DNA of 64,000 nt from Gallionellaceae bacterium (GCA_028714735.1 JAQTLU010000002.1:369169-433168); one strand, 5' to 3'. Counted from the stretch's first letter, positions 6,848 to 17,865 are shown. Numbers and translations: made by a program. The notes: generated by a model from the sequence alone, not told the origin.

Positions 6848-9800
6848 TCATTCGCCCGGCCTGCCCGGGGTGATTCGCCAGGCACGTTCGCCATGCCATG
6901 CGCGGATCCAGTCCGGCAACTGTCCGGCCGGCATCGGCCGGGCGATGCCGTAGCCCTGGCCGAACCTGCAGCCGAGCGCCACCAGCATCTCGCCGTGTTT
7001 CAGGGTTTCCACCCCTTCGGCGATGACCGGGCGCTTGAAGGCCTTGGCCAGGTTGATCACGCTCTCGACGATGCCGAGGTCCTCCGGATCGTCCAGCATG
7101 TCATGCACGAAGGTCTGGTCGATCTTCAGGGTGTCCACCGGCAGGCGGCGGAAATAGGTCAGGGAGGAGTAACCGGTGCCGAAATCGTCCAGGGCGACGC
7201 GCACCCCGAGGGCGGCGCAGGCGGTAAGGGTGCGGGAGGCATGTTCCATGTCGGCGATGGCGGCGGTTTCCAGCACCTCCAGGATCAGGTCGGCGCCGGC
7301 CAGGCCGGGATGCCGTCCGATGGCGCCCTTGAGGCGGACGGCGAAGTCCGCTTGCTGCAAATGTTCGGCGCTGATGTTGATGCTGACGTGCAGCTTCAGG
7401 CCCATGCCCTTCCAGACCGCGATCTGCTTCAGTGCCGCTTCGATAACCCAGTCGCCCAGGGCGATTTCCAGGCTGGAACCCTTGAGCAGGTAGAGAAACT
7501 CGGCCGGCGGGAGCAGGCCCCGCTCCGGGTGTTGCCAACGGATCAGGGCCTCGGCGCCGACCACCTCGCCGCTGACCATGTTGACCGCAGGCTGGTAATA
7601 GAGGACGAACTCGCCGTTTTCCAGGGCCCCGGCCAGCCGGCGCAGGCCTTCCTGATGCGCCTTCACCTGGCGGTCCTGCTCCGGATCGAACAGGTGGTAG
7701 CGATTCTTGCCCGCCTCCTTGGCCCGGTACATGGCCTGGTCGGCGTGGCGCAGCAGGGTGTCGGCGTCGGCGTCGTCGAGTGGATAGAGCGAGACGCCGA
7801 TGCTGGCCGACACCGCGATGGGGATGTCCTGGACGGATACCGGGGTGCCGACCACGGCGAGCACCCGTTCGAGTACGGCAAAGCATTCCTGGCCCTGGCC
7901 CAGATCGTTGAACAGCAGCACGAATTCATCGCCGCCCAGGCGCGCCAGGGTGTCGTCCGAGCGCAGCACGCCCTGCAGGCGATGGGTGAGTTCGGTCAGC
8001 AACAGGTCGCCGGTCTGGTGGCCGTAGGTGTCGTTCACCGGCTTGAAGCCGTCCAGATCCAGGTAGCAGACCGCCAGGAAGCGGCCGCTGCGCTGGGCCC
8101 TGGCGATGGCCTGGTCCAGGCGGTCGGACAGCAGGCGCCGGTTGGGTACGCCGGTCAGGGTGTCGTAGTGGGCGATGCGATCCAGTTCGGCCTCGTGTTC
8201 CTTGTACTGGCTGATATCGGAGAACACGCCCAGGTAACTCAGCAAGCGCCCCTGGTCGTCGCGCACGCTGGAGACCGACAGCAGTTCGGCATAGATCTCG
8301 CCGGATTTGCGCCGGTTCCAGATCTCCCCGCGCCAACTGTCGTTGTCCTGCAGGGATTGCCACATCCCGGCATAAAAGGCGGCGTCCTGGCGGCCGGAGT
8401 TGAGCAGTCTCGGATTCCGGCCCAGGACCTCCTGGCGGCTGTAGCCGGTGATCCGGGTGAAGGCCGGGTTGACGTCGACGATGTTGTTGTCCGGATCGGT
8501 GATGACGATGCCGTCGTAGCTGTTGGCGAACACGCTGGCCGCCAGGCGCAGTGCGTTGCCGGCCTGCTTCTGCCTGGTGACGTCATGGATGATCGAATGC
8601 AGCAACAGGCCCTGTTCGGTCTCGATCGGGCCGGTATAGACCTCGACGTCGCGGACCTCGCCCGAGGCCAGACGATGGCGGAAATTGTAGAAAAGGCGCT
8701 CCTCATGCCCGGCATGCTGCATTTCGGCGCGCACCGCCTCCGGCGGCAAGGTGTTGATGTCGGTGATGTGCATCGACAACAGGGTCGGCTTGTCATAGCC
8801 GTAAAAGCTGCAGGCGGCGGCATTGGCATCGACGATGCGGCCGCTGTCCGGGTCGAGGATGAGCTTGACCGCGACGTTGGCCTCGAAAATCTGGTGGAAA
8901 CGCTCCTCGCTTTCGACCAACCGCTGTTGCGCCTGGTCGCGCTCGATGGCGGAACCGGCCCAGCGGGCGAGCAGGGCGACGAACTCGCGGTCGGTTTCGT
9001 CGAAGGGCCGTGAAAACGGTCGCGGCGAACTGAAGTTGATGGTGCCGTAGACCTTGCCGTCCGCCTGCACCGGCGCACCGATATACGATTCGAGCCTGAA
9101 GGCCGCGTAGCAGGGATGTCCCAGGTAGGGTGAATGGCCCATGTCGTCGATCGACAGCACCTGCTTGTGCGCCAGGGTCAGGCTGCAGTAGGTGACGCCG
9201 AGCGGGAAGGTCTGGCCATCCTGCAGGGTGCCCGGCGGCGAGACCTGGGTGCGGACATGGTAGGTCTCGCCCTCGACCCGGCTGACGATGGCGAATTCCA
9301 GCCCGAGGTGTTCGGCACCCAGGGTCAGGGCCTGTTTCAACTGCTCCGCAATGGGCAGGGCGGCGATGGCCGAGATATCGGTCAGACGGCGCAGGCTGGC
9401 CTTCAGGCGCCGTTCCGAGGCTTCCTCGATCCGGCGCCGGGTGATGTCGCGGACCACGGCGCTGGCCTGCCAGCGGCCATTCTGGTCGATCGCCGAGATG
9501 GACAACTCGATGGGGAATTCCTGGCCGTCCCTGCGTAGCGCGGTGACCTCCACGGTCTTGCCGATCAACGCGCCGGTGCCGGATCGGACGAAATCGGGCA
9601 GGGCGGCGGCCATGGCGGCCCGCAGCCGGGGCGGCACCAGGAACTCTTGCAGAGGCTGTCCCATCATCTCGTCGCGGCGGTAACCGAAGGTGGCCTCCGC
9701 GGCCTTGTTCCACCAGGTGACCCGGCCCTGTTCGCCGGCGATCAGGATGAAGCAGTCGCGCATGTTCTCGGTGGCCATGCGGAAGCGCTCCTCGCTGTCC

Positions 9801-10654
9801 TTCAGGGCCGTGTCGCGTTGCTGGATCGATGCGGCCATGTGGTCGAACGAGTCGGCCAGGGCGCGTACCTCGTCGCTCCCGGCGAGGCCGCTGCGGATCG
9901 TGTAGTCGCCCGCGGCGAGTTGATCGGCATTGCGTTGCAGGCGCGACAGCCGGGCCACCACAAAGCGGTCCAGAAAGAGGCCGAGCAGGACCAGCAAGGC
10001 GGCATAGCCGGCCAGGCGGTAATACAGGCTGTCGAGCCAGGCCGCCAGCATCCGCTGCCGCGGCTCGTCGCTGGGCAGCTTGATGCTCAGCACGCCGCGC
10101 AGGTCGCCGACCTTGTAGCCGTAGGCACCGTCGTAGTGCCTGGCCACCAGGGGCGGGGCCTGACCGGGGGTGCCATGGCAGGCCAGGCAGGCCGGTTTGG
10201 TCCAGATCGGCGCGGTGTAGTGATAGAGGGAACGGCCGTTCCGGTCGTGGCCTTCCAGCAGGCGTTCCTTTTCTCCGGGGTGGGCACGGAACCAGGCCAT
10301 GGCATCGAGTTCGTCGGCATCGGCCCGGTTGTCCGGGTTGCGCGGCCGGTCTGAGACATTGTTGAAGGTGATGCCGCTGCGGCTCCATTGCGGAAAGTCC
10401 CGGGCGACCCTCGACAGGGCATGGGCGGGCAGGAAACCCAGCGTCCGGTCGTCGAGCGGCAGGCCGCTGGCGCTGAACTGGCGCTCGTAGACGTCCTGCG
10501 TGGCCATCAGCATGGCGCGGATTTCCAGGGCCTCGCGGGCCATCTCGGTGCGGATGCCGGCCTCCATGCGCTGGTAGCCGGTCACGACATCCACCGCCAC
10601 GATCAGCAGGATCATGCTGGACGACAGCAACCAGATCTGTGTGCGTAGTCTCAT
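6848..10654 (-). CDS. Haem-motif multi-PAS/GAF GGDEF-EAL sensor protein
   Basis: This is a 1268-residue membrane-bound c-di-GMP enzyme. In order it has a TM segment (about 8-25); a periplasmic Tll0287/DUF3365-like domain with one c-type haem motif CLACH near residue 157; a second TM (about 212-232); HAMP; PAS (about 290-410); GAF (about 430-585); two more PAS domains (about 595-835); GGDEF with an intact LGGDEFVLLF near 907; and EAL with EALIRW near 1034. Both catalytic signatures look intact, so it may make and break c-di-GMP. The single haem-binding site outside the membrane suggests sensing of redox state or a gas such as NO. A near-consensus FNR/DNR box (TTGATGCGGGTCAG) lies at 10749-10762 upstream. 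Confidence 0.92.
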   Translation of the reverse strand: MRLRTQIWLLSSSMILLIVAVDVVTGYQRMEAGIRTEMAREALEIRAMLMATQDVYERQFSASGLPLDDRTLGFLPAHALSRVARDFPQWSRSGITFNNVSDRPRNPDNRADADELDAMAWFRAHPGEKERLLEGHDRNGRSLYHYTAPIWTKPACLACHGTPGQAPPLVARHYDGAYGYKVGDLRGVLSIKLPSDEPRQRMLAAWLDSLYYRLAGYAALLVLLGLFLDRFVVARLSRLQRNADQLAAGDYTIRSGLAGSDEVRALADSFDHMAASIQQRDTALKDSEERFRMATENMRDCFILIAGEQGRVTWWNKAAEATFGYRRDEMMGQPLQEFLVPPRLRAAMAAALPDFVRSGTGALIGKTVEVTALRRDGQEFPIELSISAIDQNGRWQASAVVRDITRRRIEEASERRLKASLRRLTDISAIAALPIAEQLKQALTLGAEHLGLEFAIVSRVEGETYHVRTQVSPPGTLQDGQTFPLGVTYCSLTLAHKQVLSIDDMGHSPYLGHPCYAAFRLESYIGAPVQADGKVYGTINFSSPRPFSRPFDETDREFVALLARWAGSAIERDQAQQRLVESEERFHQIFEANVAVKLILDPDSGRIVDANAAACSFYGYDKPTLLSMHITDINTLPPEAVRAEMQHAGHEERLFYNFRHRLASGEVRDVEVYTGPIETEQGLLLHSIIHDVTRQKQAGNALRLAASVFANSYDGIVITDPDNNIVDVNPAFTRITGYSRQEVLGRNPRLLNSGRQDAAFYAGMWQSLQDNDSWRGEIWNRRKSGEIYAELLSVSSVRDDQGRLLSYLGVFSDISQYKEHEAELDRIAHYDTLTGVPNRRLLSDRLDQAIARAQRSGRFLAVCYLDLDGFKPVNDTYGHQTGDLLLTELTHRLQGVLRSDDTLARLGGDEFVLLFNDLGQGQECFAVLERVLAVVGTPVSVQDIPIAVSASIGVSLYPLDDADADTLLRHADQAMYRAKEAGKNRYHLFDPEQDRQVKAHQEGLRRLAGALENGEFVLYYQPAVNMVSGEVVGAEALIRWQHPERGLLPPAEFLYLLKGSSLEIALGDWVIEAALKQIAVWKGMGLKLHVSINISAEHLQQADFAVRLKGAIGRHPGLAGADLILEVLETAAIADMEHASRTLTACAALGVRVALDDFGTGYSSLTYFRRLPVDTLKIDQTFVHDMLDDPEDLGIVESVINLAKAFKRPVIAEGVETLKHGEMLVALGCRFGQGYGIARPMPAGQLPDWIRAWHGERAWRITPGRPGE

Positions 10655-10784
10655 GCGGCGACCGGGGAGCGCTCAGGCGCGGGTTGGGTGGGACACCGGA
10701 TAATGCCGGTATGTCCTCAGTATATCCAAAGATATATCGCGCATGACTTGATGCGGGTCAGTGCCGAGGCGAAACCGGGCCGGT

Positions 10785-10814
10785 AAATAAAAAAGGCCCG
10801 CCGGGGGGCGGGCC
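10785..10814 (-). terminator. Intrinsic terminator after norB
   Basis: Read on the minus strand, a stem of 8 G/C pairs (GGCCCGCC with GGCGGGCC, four-base loop) is followed directly by a run of T residues. It lies 32 bases past the norB stop and closes the nor operon. Confidence 0.9.
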
Positions 10815-10845
10815 AAGGATCGCAGGGGAGACTACGAAAAGTAAC

Positions 10846-12297
10846 TTATGCGGCGGCCTCGGCCGTCTCGTTCTGCACGGCAGGGCGGGTCTCGCGCTTG
10901 CCGATGGTCATCAGGTCCCAGGCCAGCAGCACGAAGCCGGACGCGAACACCCAGCCGCCGATCTGGCGCCAGAACATGCCCTGCATGAACCAGCGATGGG
11001 ACTGGGCCGCGAAGTAGGCCACCCAGTCGGAACCGCCGATGGCACGCTCGATCTGCGATTGCTCGTAACCGGCGATCAGCATGCCCATGACCATGGCGAT
11101 CAGGCCGGCGTGGAGCAGGAAGATCGCCCATTTCCACTTCCAGGCGCCGGCCAGGTTGCTGCTCATGTACACGCCGCCGCGCCATTTCTGCAGGGCGATG
11201 TACAGGAAGGCGATGACCATGGTGGCATAGGCGCCGAAGAAGGCCAGGTGGCCGTGCGAAGCGGTCCACTGGGTGCCGTGGGTGTACAGGTTGATCTGCG
11301 GCAGGGTGTGCATGAAGCCCCACACGCCGGCACCGAAGAAGTTGCCGAAGGCCTGCGCGATGATCCAGGCCAGGGCCGGGTGGTTGGTGCTCTTCAGCTT
11401 GTGGTGACCGGCGTCGAACACGGCATGCACGACCATGGCGACGAGCGGGATCGGTTCCAGGGCGGAGAAGAAACCGCCGATGGTGAACCAGTATTCCGGC
11501 GTGCCGATCCAGAAGTAGTGGTGACCCAGACCGAGGATGCCGGAGCCGAACATCAGCGCGACTTCGATGTACAGCCAGGTCTCGACGATCCTGCGGCGCA
11601 CGCCCATGGTCGTGATCAGGCCATAGGCCATCAGGCAGCCGACCAGCACTTCCCAGGTGGCCTCGACCCAGAGGTGGATCACCCACCACCACCAGTGTTG
11701 GTCCATGGAGATGTTGGGGGTGTACCACATGCCGGCCAAGTAGAGGCCAGCCAGGGCGATCAGGTCCAGCACCAGGACGCCGCCGATGCCGGTGAACTTG
11801 CCCTTGGCGAAGGTGGCGGCGACGTTGAAGAAGAAGGCCAGGACGCAGACCACGATGCCGATGTCGGCCCAGCGTGGCGCCTCGATGTACTCGCGCCCCT
11901 CGTTGATCAGCCAGATCGACTTCAATTCACCGGGGCCGACCTGGACCAGCAGGAAGACCAGCACGACCACGACCACGGCCAGGGTGAAGACCCAGAAGAT
12001 CAGATTACCCAGCCCCAACCCGACCACCGGGGCCCCGGACTCGTCCTCCAGCAGCCAGTACACCGATCCGATGAAGCCGAACAGCAGCCAGACCACCATG
12101 GCATTGATATGCAGCATGCGGTTGACCGAGAAATCCAGGATGCCATAGAGGAAATCCGGGTTCAGGTACTGGATGCCGGCCAGGAGGCCGAACAGGACCT
12201 GGGCGCCGAACAGCGCAATGGCGACGGTGAAATATTTCGTTGCCAGCTTCTGGCCACCGTTCAGGTTGGCGCTGGTGAGAATGCCTAAAACGGACAT
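10846..12297 (-). CDS. norB: Nitric oxide reductase, cytochrome c-dependent, large subunit
   Basis: NorB is the membrane-embedded catalytic subunit that reduces two NO to N2O at a haem b3/non-haem iron centre. At 483 residues with about 12 membrane helices it is of normal size. Haem-copper-family histidine motifs are seen, such as NRMLHINAMVVWL, LGLGHHYFWIG, and the HGTQWTASHGHLAFFG segment. The ATG at 12297 has AAGGAGG upstream. It follows norC by 14 bases on the same strand and ends at a strong terminator. The cytochrome c-dependent type is supported by the adjacent norC rather than a quinol-oxidising N-terminal extension. Confidence 0.97.
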   Translation of the reverse strand: MSVLGILTSANLNGGQKLATKYFTVAIALFGAQVLFGLLAGIQYLNPDFLYGILDFSVNRMLHINAMVVWLLFGFIGSVYWLLEDESGAPVVGLGLGNLIFWVFTLAVVVVVLVFLLVQVGPGELKSIWLINEGREYIEAPRWADIGIVVCVLAFFFNVAATFAKGKFTGIGGVLVLDLIALAGLYLAGMWYTPNISMDQHWWWWVIHLWVEATWEVLVGCLMAYGLITTMGVRRRIVETWLYIEVALMFGSGILGLGHHYFWIGTPEYWFTIGGFFSALEPIPLVAMVVHAVFDAGHHKLKSTNHPALAWIIAQAFGNFFGAGVWGFMHTLPQINLYTHGTQWTASHGHLAFFGAYATMVIAFLYIALQKWRGGVYMSSNLAGAWKWKWAIFLLHAGLIAMVMGMLIAGYEQSQIERAIGGSDWVAYFAAQSHRWFMQGMFWRQIGGWVFASGFVLLAWDLMTIGKRETRPAVQNETAEAAA

Positions 12298-12311
12298 GTC
12301 TGGCCTCCTTG

Positions 12312-12962
12312 TTATTGAACCGGGGCGGCGCCGACTTCAGCGGCGGGCTCGGCGGTGGCGGGGGCAGGCGCGTCGGCCTGGTCGATCGGCTTGAAATTGG
12401 CCGGGAAACCGTTGGTGTCGATGGACGACATCCACTTCAGGAAGGCGACCGTCGCCTTCGCTTCCTCTTCGGTGATGCCGAGCTTGGGCATCCTGCGGCC
12501 GATGCTGTTGTGCAGCTTGTCGCTCGGATCCATCAGGAACTCCACCATCGATTGCTCGCGCACCTCCTTCGAGCCCCAGGACGGGTCCAGCCAGGCCTTG
12601 GTCAGGTCGGGCGCGTAGTAGGCGCCGTTGCCGAGCAGGGTATGGCAGTCCATGCAGTTCTTGGCCTGGGTGGTCAGCTTGCCGTGGCTCACCAGCGCCT
12701 CGGCCTCTTCTTCGGTCAGCTTCTTGCCGAACAGCGGTTCCTCGGGGCCGATCACCGGCACCTGGAAATTACGCTTCGCGTCGAACACGTAGTCGATGCG
12801 GTTGTTGATCACCGAATAGGCCGGGACGCGGGGCGATCCCGCAGTGATCTGCTTCACCGTGTCGAAGGTGAGAAAGATCAGGACGACGAACGAGAATCCG
12901 GTCACCCAGATGGCGGACTTGCGCCAGAAGGATGTGGATGCCCACCAAATTTCCTGTGCCAT
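12312..12962 (-). CDS. norC: Nitric oxide reductase, cytochrome c subunit
   Basis: NorC carries the haem c that passes electrons to NorB. This 216-residue protein has one N-terminal membrane anchor (about residues 14-34) and a periplasmic cytochrome domain with haem site CMDCH near residue 103. The methionine ligand region (RRMPKLG) follows. The ATG at 12962 starts the family-typical MAQEIWWASTSFWRKSAIW; longer in-frame readings would overlap the upstream gene. The extreme C-terminus is an Ala/Pro-rich tail. It lies between the small membrane protein gene and norB in one operon. Confidence 0.96.
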   Translation of the reverse strand: MAQEIWWASTSFWRKSAIWVTGFSFVVLIFLTFDTVKQITAGSPRVPAYSVINNRIDYVFDAKRNFQVPVIGPEEPLFGKKLTEEEAEALVSHGKLTTQAKNCMDCHTLLGNGAYYAPDLTKAWLDPSWGSKEVREQSMVEFLMDPSDKLHNSIGRRMPKLGITEEEAKATVAFLKWMSSIDTNGFPANFKPIDQADAPAPATAEPAAEVGAAPVQ

Positions 12963-12976
12963 GGTTTTTGCTCCTG

Positions 12977-13327
12977 TCAGGACTGTTGATAAATCTTTAC
13001 GGGGTGCGCCTTGTCGTCTTCCGGTTCCAGCGCGTGGGTGCCGACGCACAGTTTCCAGATGGCATGGGGCGCGACCAGATAGCCCAGCAGCATCAATCCG
13101 ACGATGACCGTCCAGAAAGTGTTGTGGAACAGGTTGGCGGCGTCGGCCAGGGTCATGACCGAGGCGAACAGGCCGAGATAGGCGAGGTAGGCCAGCAGCA
13201 TCATGCGCGGCATGCCCTTGACCCGGCTGTAGGCGAACAGCAGGGCATAGGTCGCGCCGGTCATGATGACCATGGCGGCGGAAAAAAAGACGGTGAAGAA
13301 GTTCGCCAGCGCGACCGGTTCGATCAT
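12977..13327 (-). CDS. Small membrane protein, first gene of the nor operon
   Basis: This 116-residue protein has about three hydrophobic helices (about 7-30, 42-62, 70-90) and a short charged tail. AGGAG precedes the ATG. It is 14 bases from norC and under the FNR/DNR box at 13396, so it is co-expressed with the reductase. No established nor accessory family (NorD, NorE, NorQ) is evident. A part in assembly or stability of NorBC is inferred from position alone. Confidence 0.85.
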   Translation of the reverse strand: MIEPVALANFFTVFFSAAMVIMTGATYALLFAYSRVKGMPRMMLLAYLAYLGLFASVMTLADAANLFHNTFWTVIVGLMLLGYLVAPHAIWKLCVGTHALEPEDDKAHPVKIYQQS

Positions 13328-13395
13328 GGGTGAGTCTCCTAGCGTGGTGTTCGTTGAACTGGAACGAATGGTGTAAGAGCCGGTTCCCCGCGCCC

Positions 13396-13409
13396 TTGAT
13401 ATATGTCAA
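13396..13409 (-). promoter_or_regulatory. FNR/DNR-type box for the nor operon
   Basis: TTGATATATGTCAA matches the CRP/FNR-family consensus TTGAY-N4-RTCAA without a mismatch. Its centre is about 75 bases upstream of the first nor-operon start codon, a spacing compatible with class II activation and a short leader. It would make the operon responsive to low oxygen or NO. No such regulator gene lies in this window. Confidence 0.75.
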
Positions 13410-13436
13410 CGGTAGGTGGAACCGGACCAAAAACCG

Positions 13437-13450
13437 TTGACGAAAGTCAA
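13437..13450 (+). promoter_or_regulatory. FNR/DNR-type box for nirS
   Basis: TTGACGAAAGTCAA is a perfect palindromic FNR/DNR-type site centred about 95 bases before the nirS ATG. A TAAGGT at 13475-13480 is correctly placed as the -10 element for activation from about -41.5. Together with the site at 13396 it gives each divergent operon its own box. Confidence 0.8.
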
Positions 13451-13514
13451 GGATTCCCCCCCACCCCCCCGGGGTAAGGTTTGCCCCACGTTCTGTGAGG
13501 TTTTTCCCTGGTGA

Positions 13515-15251
<1,737 letters not shown>

Positions 15252-15257
15252 TGCAGC

Positions 15258-15325
15258 AACCCGGCCGCCTTCGCGGGCGGCCGGGTTTGTCCAGCGTCTG
15301 TCCCTCGGGCGCTGGACAAACCCGG
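15258..15325 (+). promoter_or_regulatory. Two mutually exclusive hairpins between nirS and nirC
   Basis: Hairpin 1 pairs 15258-15269 with 15276-15287 (12 bases, loop TTCGCG) and is followed by TTTGT, like a weak terminator. Hairpin 2 pairs 15281-15296 with 15310-15325 (16 bases, CCGGGTTTGTCCAGCG with its complement). Both need bases 15281-15287, so only one can form at a time. This is the geometry of a terminator/antiterminator switch. It could separate strong nirS expression from lower expression of the haem d1 genes. The pairing is seen directly; the function is inferred. Confidence 0.6.
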
Positions 15326-15339
15326 ATGGAAACGCATCG

Positions 15340-15672
15340 ATGATCAGCAAAGCTGTCTGTCTAGTGGCCCTCATGGTGCCGTTCTGCGCGGCGAGCGCGG
15401 ATATGGCGCCCGGCCCGGAGCGCCAGCGCGAGCTTATCCATTTCGTGCGCCAGGAATGCGGCTTCTGTCATGGCCTGCGCCTGACCGGCGGACTGGGCTC
15501 GCCGCTCACCGCCCAGGCCATGCGGGACAAGCCCATGGACACCCTGGTGGCGGTCATCCTCCACGGCATCCCCGGCACCGCGATGCCGGGCTGGCAACCG
15601 TTCCTCGCCGAACCGGAGGTCGTATGGATTGTGAAATCTCTGCAGGAAGGATTTCCGAATGACGTCAAATAA
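15340..15672 (+). CDS. nirC: Small periplasmic c-type cytochrome NirC
   Basis: This 110-residue precursor has a signal peptide of about 20 residues (ending ASA) and one haem site CGFCH at residues 40-44. A later methionine in GTAMPGW can act as the axial ligand. NirC-type cytochromes donate electrons to NirS or to haem d1 maturation. The gene overlaps nirF by 14 bases, which points to translational coupling. Confidence 0.9.
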   Translation: MISKAVCLVALMVPFCAASADMAPGPERQRELIHFVRQECGFCHGLRLTGGLGSPLTAQAMRDKPMDTLVAVILHGIPGTAMPGWQPFLAEPEVVWIVKSLQEGFPNDVK

Positions 15673-16837
15673 ACTGTTGCCGGCGCTGGCGCTGGCAATC
15701 CTGTCCTTCACCACCCTGGCTGCCGACCCGGTCGGCAACGGTCCGTTGCGCGGCACCGGCGACCTGGGTATCGCCGTCGAGCGGGCCAAGGGCAGTCTGC
15801 AATGGCTGGACACCACCAAGATGACCAGCCTCGGACGCATCGAAGGCCTGGGCGACCTGTCCCACGCCTCGGCGGTGTTCTCCCGCGACGAGCGCTACGC
15901 CTACGTGTTCGGCCGCGACGGCGGACTGACCAAGGTGGACTTGCTCACCGGCACCATCGCCAGGCGGGTGATGCAGTCCGGCAATTCCATCGGCGGCGCC
16001 ATCTCCCAGGACGGCCGCTTCATCGCCGCTGCCAACTACACTCCGGGCGGCGTGAAGATATTCGACAGCGACAGCCTCGATCTGGTGGCGGACATCCCGA
16101 CTGGATCCAAGGTGATCGGCCTGGAAGACATCCCCGGAAACCGCTTCGGCTTCAGCCTGTGGGACAAGGACGAGATCTGGATCGCCGACCTGTCCGGAGA
16201 CCCGAAGAACCCCAGGCTGACCAAGTTCACCAATATCGGCCACCAGCCCTACGACGCCCTGGTCTCGCCGGACGGCCGCTGGTACGTCGCCGGCCTGTAC
16301 GGCGAGGACGGCATCGCCGTGCTGGATACCTGGAACCTTGAAGCCGGAGTGAAGCGCGCCCTGCCTGACTACGGCCGCGGCGAGGAAAAACTGCCGGTGT
16401 ACAAGATGCCGCACCTGGAGACCTGGGCCATGGTTGGCAACCTGGCCTTCATCCCCGGCGTCGGCCATCACGAGGTGGTGATCGTCGATACCGCCACCTG
16501 GACCCAGGCCGGCGTCATCCCGGTGGCCGGCCAGCCGGTCTTCGTCATGGCCCAGCCGGACGGCCGCCGGCTGTGGGTCAACTTCGCCTTCCCGAATTAC
16601 GACACCGTGCAGGTGATCGACGTACCCAGCCAGCGGGTCGTCCACACCATGAAGCCGGGTGTCGCCGTGCTGCACATGGAGTTCGCACCCAGGGGGGAGG
16701 CGGTCTGGCTCTCTGTCCGCGACGGCAACCGGCTGGAGGTCTACGACACCGCCAGCTTCAGGAAACTGGCCGAGCTGCCCGCCGACGCCCCCAGCGGCAT
16801 CTTCTTCACTGCCCGCGCCCACCGGTTCGGACTATGA
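15659..16837 (+). CDS. nirF: Haem d1 biosynthesis protein NirF
   Basis: This 392-residue periplasmic beta-propeller protein is related to the d1 domain of NirS. It has an N-terminal signal (about residues 1-21). NirF acts in a late, periplasmic step of haem d1 formation, together with NirN and NirS. Repeated propeller motifs such as SQDGRFIAAANYTPGGVKIFD and SPDGRWYVAGLYGEDGIAVLD are visible. It starts inside nirC and ends with ATGA shared with the nirDL start, so translation is coupled along the operon. Confidence 0.94.
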   Translation: MTSNKLLPALALAILSFTTLAADPVGNGPLRGTGDLGIAVERAKGSLQWLDTTKMTSLGRIEGLGDLSHASAVFSRDERYAYVFGRDGGLTKVDLLTGTIARRVMQSGNSIGGAISQDGRFIAAANYTPGGVKIFDSDSLDLVADIPTGSKVIGLEDIPGNRFGFSLWDKDEIWIADLSGDPKNPRLTKFTNIGHQPYDALVSPDGRWYVAGLYGEDGIAVLDTWNLEAGVKRALPDYGRGEEKLPVYKMPHLETWAMVGNLAFIPGVGHHEVVIVDTATWTQAGVIPVAGQPVFVMAQPDGRRLWVNFAFPNYDTVQVIDVPSQRVVHTMKPGVAVLHMEFAPRGEAVWLSVRDGNRLEVYDTASFRKLAELPADAPSGIFFTARAHRFGL

Positions 16838-17865
16838 GCGAGCTGAACGCGTTTGAATTCCACCTGCTCAACGACTGGCAACGCGGTTTCCCGCTGGTTG
16901 CGCGACCCTACGGCGAGCTGGCATCCAGGCTCGGCGTCAGCGAGCTGGCGGTACGCGATACCCTCGCCGAGCTCAAGGCGCGCGGCCACATCTCCCGCAT
17001 CGGCGCCGTGTTCCGGCCCCATGTCCTGGGCTGGAGCACCCTCGCCGCGCTGGCTTGTCCGGCCGAGCGCATCGATGAAGTGGCCAGCCTGATCGACGCC
17101 TACCCGGAGGTGAACCACAACTACGAGCGCGAACATCGCTACAACCTGTGGTTTGTGCTGACTGCGCCGAACAAACGTCGGGTGGCCGAGGTGCTGGCCG
17201 AACTCCATCGGCGCACCGGCCTGCGGCCCCTGGACCTGCCGATGCTGGCCGACTACCACATCGACCTCGGCTTCGACATGGCCGCTGGTCAGGCGGCCGC
17301 GGCAGGAGGCAGGCGGCCGCGGCCGCACCAGGACCCGGCCGGTGCGCCGCATGACCTCGCCGCGTTGCGCGGCCGGCTGGAATCCGCCGACTTTGGCCTG
17401 GCCGCCGCCCTGGACGGTGGCCTGGACCTGACATCGCGTCCCTATGCAGCCCTGGCCGACCGTTGCGGACTGAGCGAAGAGGCCGCGCTGGCCGGCCTGG
17501 AGCGCCTGCTCGGCCTGACCGTGATCCGCCGCTTCGGCGTCGTGGTCCGTCATCGCGAACTGGGCTACACGGCGAACGCCATGGTGGTCTGGGACATCCC
17601 CGAGCACCGGGTCGATGCGGCCGGCCGGGCTCTGGCGGGCCAGGACTCGGTGACCCTGTGTTATCGGCGCCCGCGCCTGCTGCCGGATTGGCCCTACAAC
17701 CTGTTCGCCATGGTCCATGGCCGCGACCGCGCCGCCGTGCTGGCCGAAGTGCTGCGTTTGCGCGCGCAGCTGGGCGCCGACGTCGAGGCCTGCCAGCCGT
17801 TGTTTTCCCGCCGCCGCTTCAAGCAGTGCGGCGCCCGTTACGCCGCACTGGCCAGGGCCGCCTGA
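16834..17865 (+). CDS. nirDL: Siroheme decarboxylase subunit, NirD-NirL fusion
   Basis: This 343-residue protein holds two Lrp/AsnC-like halves (about residues 1-150 and 180-343), matching the NirD-NirL fusion found in several denitrifiers. Each half has an N-terminal helix-turn-helix-like part and an alpha/beta domain with motifs such as HNYEREHRYNLWFVL and CYRRPRLLPDWPYNLFAMVH. With NirG and NirH it decarboxylates siroheme to didecarboxysiroheme, the haem d1 precursor. The linker near residues 152-164 contains a 20-base tandem duplication (17291-17310 and following). It overlaps nirF by 4 bases. Confidence 0.93.
   Translation: MSELNAFEFHLLNDWQRGFPLVARPYGELASRLGVSELAVRDTLAELKARGHISRIGAVFRPHVLGWSTLAALACPAERIDEVASLIDAYPEVNHNYEREHRYNLWFVLTAPNKRRVAEVLAELHRRTGLRPLDLPMLADYHIDLGFDMAAGQAAAAGGRRPRPHQDPAGAPHDLAALRGRLESADFGLAAALDGGLDLTSRPYAALADRCGLSEEAALAGLERLLGLTVIRRFGVVVRHRELGYTANAMVVWDIPEHRVDAAGRALAGQDSVTLCYRRPRLLPDWPYNLFAMVHGRDRAAVLAEVLRLRAQLGADVEACQPLFSRRRFKQCGARYAALARAA

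Noticed and set aside
6770-9013. 747-codon open frame opposite the GGDEF/EAL gene
   Set aside because: The product has no recognisable domain and an amino-acid bias expected from the complement of a real gene.
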